A stretch of DNA of 64,000 nucleotides from positions 1,116,001 through 1,180,000 of the forward strand of contig OZ241842.1 in the NCBI GenBank assembly GCA_965202675.1. The letters are read 5' to 3'. Below are positions 62,892 through 64,000 of this stretch, in pieces (position 1 is the first letter of the stretch; every line of letters starts with the position of its first letter). Under the pieces are notes generated by a model. The model was not told the origin of the DNA and searched no databases. It worked only from the letters and a program-made list of their open reading frames with translations. Origin of the DNA: CATQHD01 sp965202675. Lineage in GTDB: Bacteria > Actinomycetota > Acidimicrobiia > Spongiisociales > Spongiisociaceae. The position numbers and the translations under genes were made by a program.

Positions 62892-63584
62892 TCAGTCGGA
62901 CGCGGCGCTCGAAGCAACCCCATGCTCCTCGATCAGTTCCTGCAACCGGCTCTCGAGCCGGATTTCAGCTCGGCCTTGCTGTCGGCCTTCGATCCTGGCC
63001 GTCCGCTCCGCCACTTGCGAGAGAAGGCTGCGGAGGCTTTCTCGCTCGGCCTTGGCTTCCTCCAACCCCCCAACCCGCTCAGCCCTAGCCTCCGCAAACC
63101 CCTTCTCCCGTTCTTCCTTCGCCTCCGCAAACCCCTTCTCCCGTTCTTCCTTCGCCTCCGCAAACCCCTTCTCCCGCTCTTCCTTCGCCTCCGCAAACCC
63201 CTTCTCCCGCTCTTCCTTCGCCTCCGCAAACCCCTTCTCCCGCTCTTCCTTCGCCTCCGCAAACCCCTTCTCCCGCTCAGCCCTAGCCTCCGCAAACCCC
63301 TTCTCCCGCTCAGCCCTAGCCTCCGCAAACCCCTTCTCCCGCTCAGCCCTAGCCTCCGCAAACCCCTTCTCCCGCTCAGCCCTAGCCTTGTCCTGATCCT
63401 CCTTCGACTCCGCGGCGTAGCGGTCGACCGTCTCCCTCAGTTCCTTCAGCGACTCTCTCATCTCCTTCAGCGACTCTCTCGTCCAATTCCGGTCAACGCG
63501 CCACATATATACGAGCAAACCCAAGACGAACGCAACCAAGCCATTGCCCAGCCACGCCGGACCATCCGCCAGCAACTCCATCAT
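62892..63584 (-). CDS. Membrane-anchored coiled-coil protein with nine 11-residue repeats
   Basis: A 230-residue protein. One N-terminal helix (LGNGLVAFVLGLLVYMWRV) is followed by a charged coil and nine tandem repeats of REKGFAEA(R/K)(A/E)E, then a short tail (SLLSQVAERTARIEGRQQG). Eleven-residue periodicity suggests a hendecad coiled coil rather than a heptad one. A partial second copy of the gene lies at the right edge. Function unknown; similar proteins are often annotated as hypothetical. Confidence 0.8.
   Translation of the reverse strand: MMELLADGPAWLGNGLVAFVLGLLVYMWRVDRNWTRESLKEMRESLKELRETVDRYAAESKEDQDKARAEREKGFAEARAEREKGFAEARAEREKGFAEARAEREKGFAEAKEEREKGFAEAKEEREKGFAEAKEEREKGFAEAKEEREKGFAEAKEEREKGFAEARAERVGGLEEAKAERESLRSLLSQVAERTARIEGRQQGRAEIRLESRLQELIEEHGVASSAASD
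63096..63392. repeat. Nine 33-bp tandem repeats coding for the coiled coil
   Basis: Units of 33 bp containing CTCCGCAAACCCCTTCTCCC alternate between TTCTTCCTTCG and TCAGCCCTAGC variants. The near-identity suggests expansion or contraction by slippage. Because 33 is a multiple of three, other frames also stay open and should not be taken for genes. Confidence 0.9.
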
Positions 63585-63787
63585 GCCTCCATAATAGACC
63601 GTGTTCCAACCCGACGTTAATCAGCATCCCTCATAGATGAGGTCATAATTCAAGGGTTTTTTTGACATTCTAGAACAATTTTTCGCATTCTTGTGATATA
63701 TCCATGTCGGTCGGGGCCGGCTAGAAGCCACCCGGGCAGACAGCCAACGCGCCGGGATCGTAATCGGGGCTGCGGCCGATTCGGTTC

Positions 63788-64000
63788 TCAGTCGGACGCG
63801 GCGCTCGAAGCAACCCCATGCTCCTCGATCAGTTTCTGCAACCGGCTCTCGAGCCGGATTTCGGATCGGCCTTGCTGTCGGCCTTCGATCCTGGCCGTCC
63901 GCTCCGCCACCTGCGAGAGAAGGCTGCTGAGGCTTTCTCGTTCTTTCTTCGCCTCCGCAAACCCCTTCTCCCGGTCAGCCTTCGCCTCCGCGGCGTAACG
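63788..64000 (-). CDS. Second copy of the coiled-coil repeat protein, 3' part only
   Basis: The sequence from 63720 repeats that from about 62820 with few changes, including the stop region (TCAGTCGGACGCGG) and the tail coding for VAERTARIEGRQQG. The gene runs off the right edge. Its repeats include EREKGFAEA variants. The duplication covers coding and downstream DNA, so it is a direct segmental repeat. Confidence 0.75.
   Translation of the reverse strand, partial: RYAAEAKADREKGFAEAKKERESLSSLLSQVAERTARIEGRQQGRSEIRLESRLQKLIEEHGVASSAASD

Noticed and set aside
63052..63396. Ser/Phe-rich plus-strand repeat protein (FSRSSFASANP)
   Set aside because: It is a shadow of the 33-bp repeats; the minus strand has a membrane helix, coil and plausible start.

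Overview
The window is about 64 kb of very GC-rich DNA. Genes are closely packed, many starts are GTG or TTG, and some genes look leaderless. Gene content points to an actinobacterium: an Asp117-type MurA, an AapJQMP-type amino-acid ABC transporter, a two-subunit NADPH-type glutamate synthase, PPK1 with a SixA-like phosphatase, and the DXS route to isoprenoids. A deep branch such as Acidimicrobiia is a reasonable guess, but no rRNA or other phylogenetic marker confirms it. Two tRNAs (Phe-GAA, Asp-GUC) are present; no rRNA, CRISPR array or IS transposase was seen.

Layout. 1-2 kb: the start of a DUF4015-type lipoprotein (runs off the left edge) and a principal-type sigma-70 factor. 2.1-2.6 kb: first copy of a dispersed repeat element. 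2.8-10.4 kb: sufB and the gltBD operon. 10.6-11.1 kb: second repeat copy. 11.3-14.0 kb: a small Rossmann-like protein and a DUF6941/LON/class-V aminotransferase operon. 14.1-18.2 kb: a type III-like restriction-modification locus. 18.3-22.2 kb: an SMP-30 protein, the third repeat copy with a 36-bp tandem array, a 2-hydroxyacid dehydrogenase and an SDR. 22.3-30.2 kb: two tandem paralogous surface proteins of about 1,260 residues (SLH + Ig-like + FG-GAP propeller). 30.6-43 kb: argS, an HsdR_N-like protein, a small SLH protein, an orphan RelB/DinJ-type antitoxin, murA, tRNAs, a TM2 protein, two DUF4143 ATPases (one next to an 8 x 32-bp array), a threonine aldolase, purA and a flavoprotein. 43.2-49.7 kb: a winged-helix protein, TetR, ppk, sixA and dxs. 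49.8-57.2 kb: an amino-acid ABC transporter operon whose second permease carries an N-terminal J-domain. 57.3-64 kb: SPFH/NfeD, a DMT exporter, a TIM-barrel protein, a DegT aminotransferase, a MITE-like element and two copies of an 11-residue-repeat coiled-coil protein.

The most interesting pattern is a set of long mononucleotide tracts (12-13 C/G) at exactly the loci where slippage would matter. One lies just inside the start of the DNA methyltransferase gene and leaves it one base out of frame. One lies in the signal-peptide region of a surface protein and also leaves it one base out of frame. One lies in the promoter region of each of the two surface-protein paralogues. Read together these suggest a multi-locus phase-variation system (a possible phasevarion plus surface-antigen switching), which to my knowledge is uncommon in this kind of organism. 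Homopolymer error in the assembly is the main alternative and must be excluded with raw reads.

Other unusual items: the type III nuclease domain is a separate overlapping ORF and the methyltransferase ends in a PKD-like domain; a dispersed element of leader plus tandem array carries a conserved promoter-like box with invariant 17-bp spacing; and the J-domain-permease fusion has HPE instead of HPD. All assignments come from reading the sequence; no database search was run.
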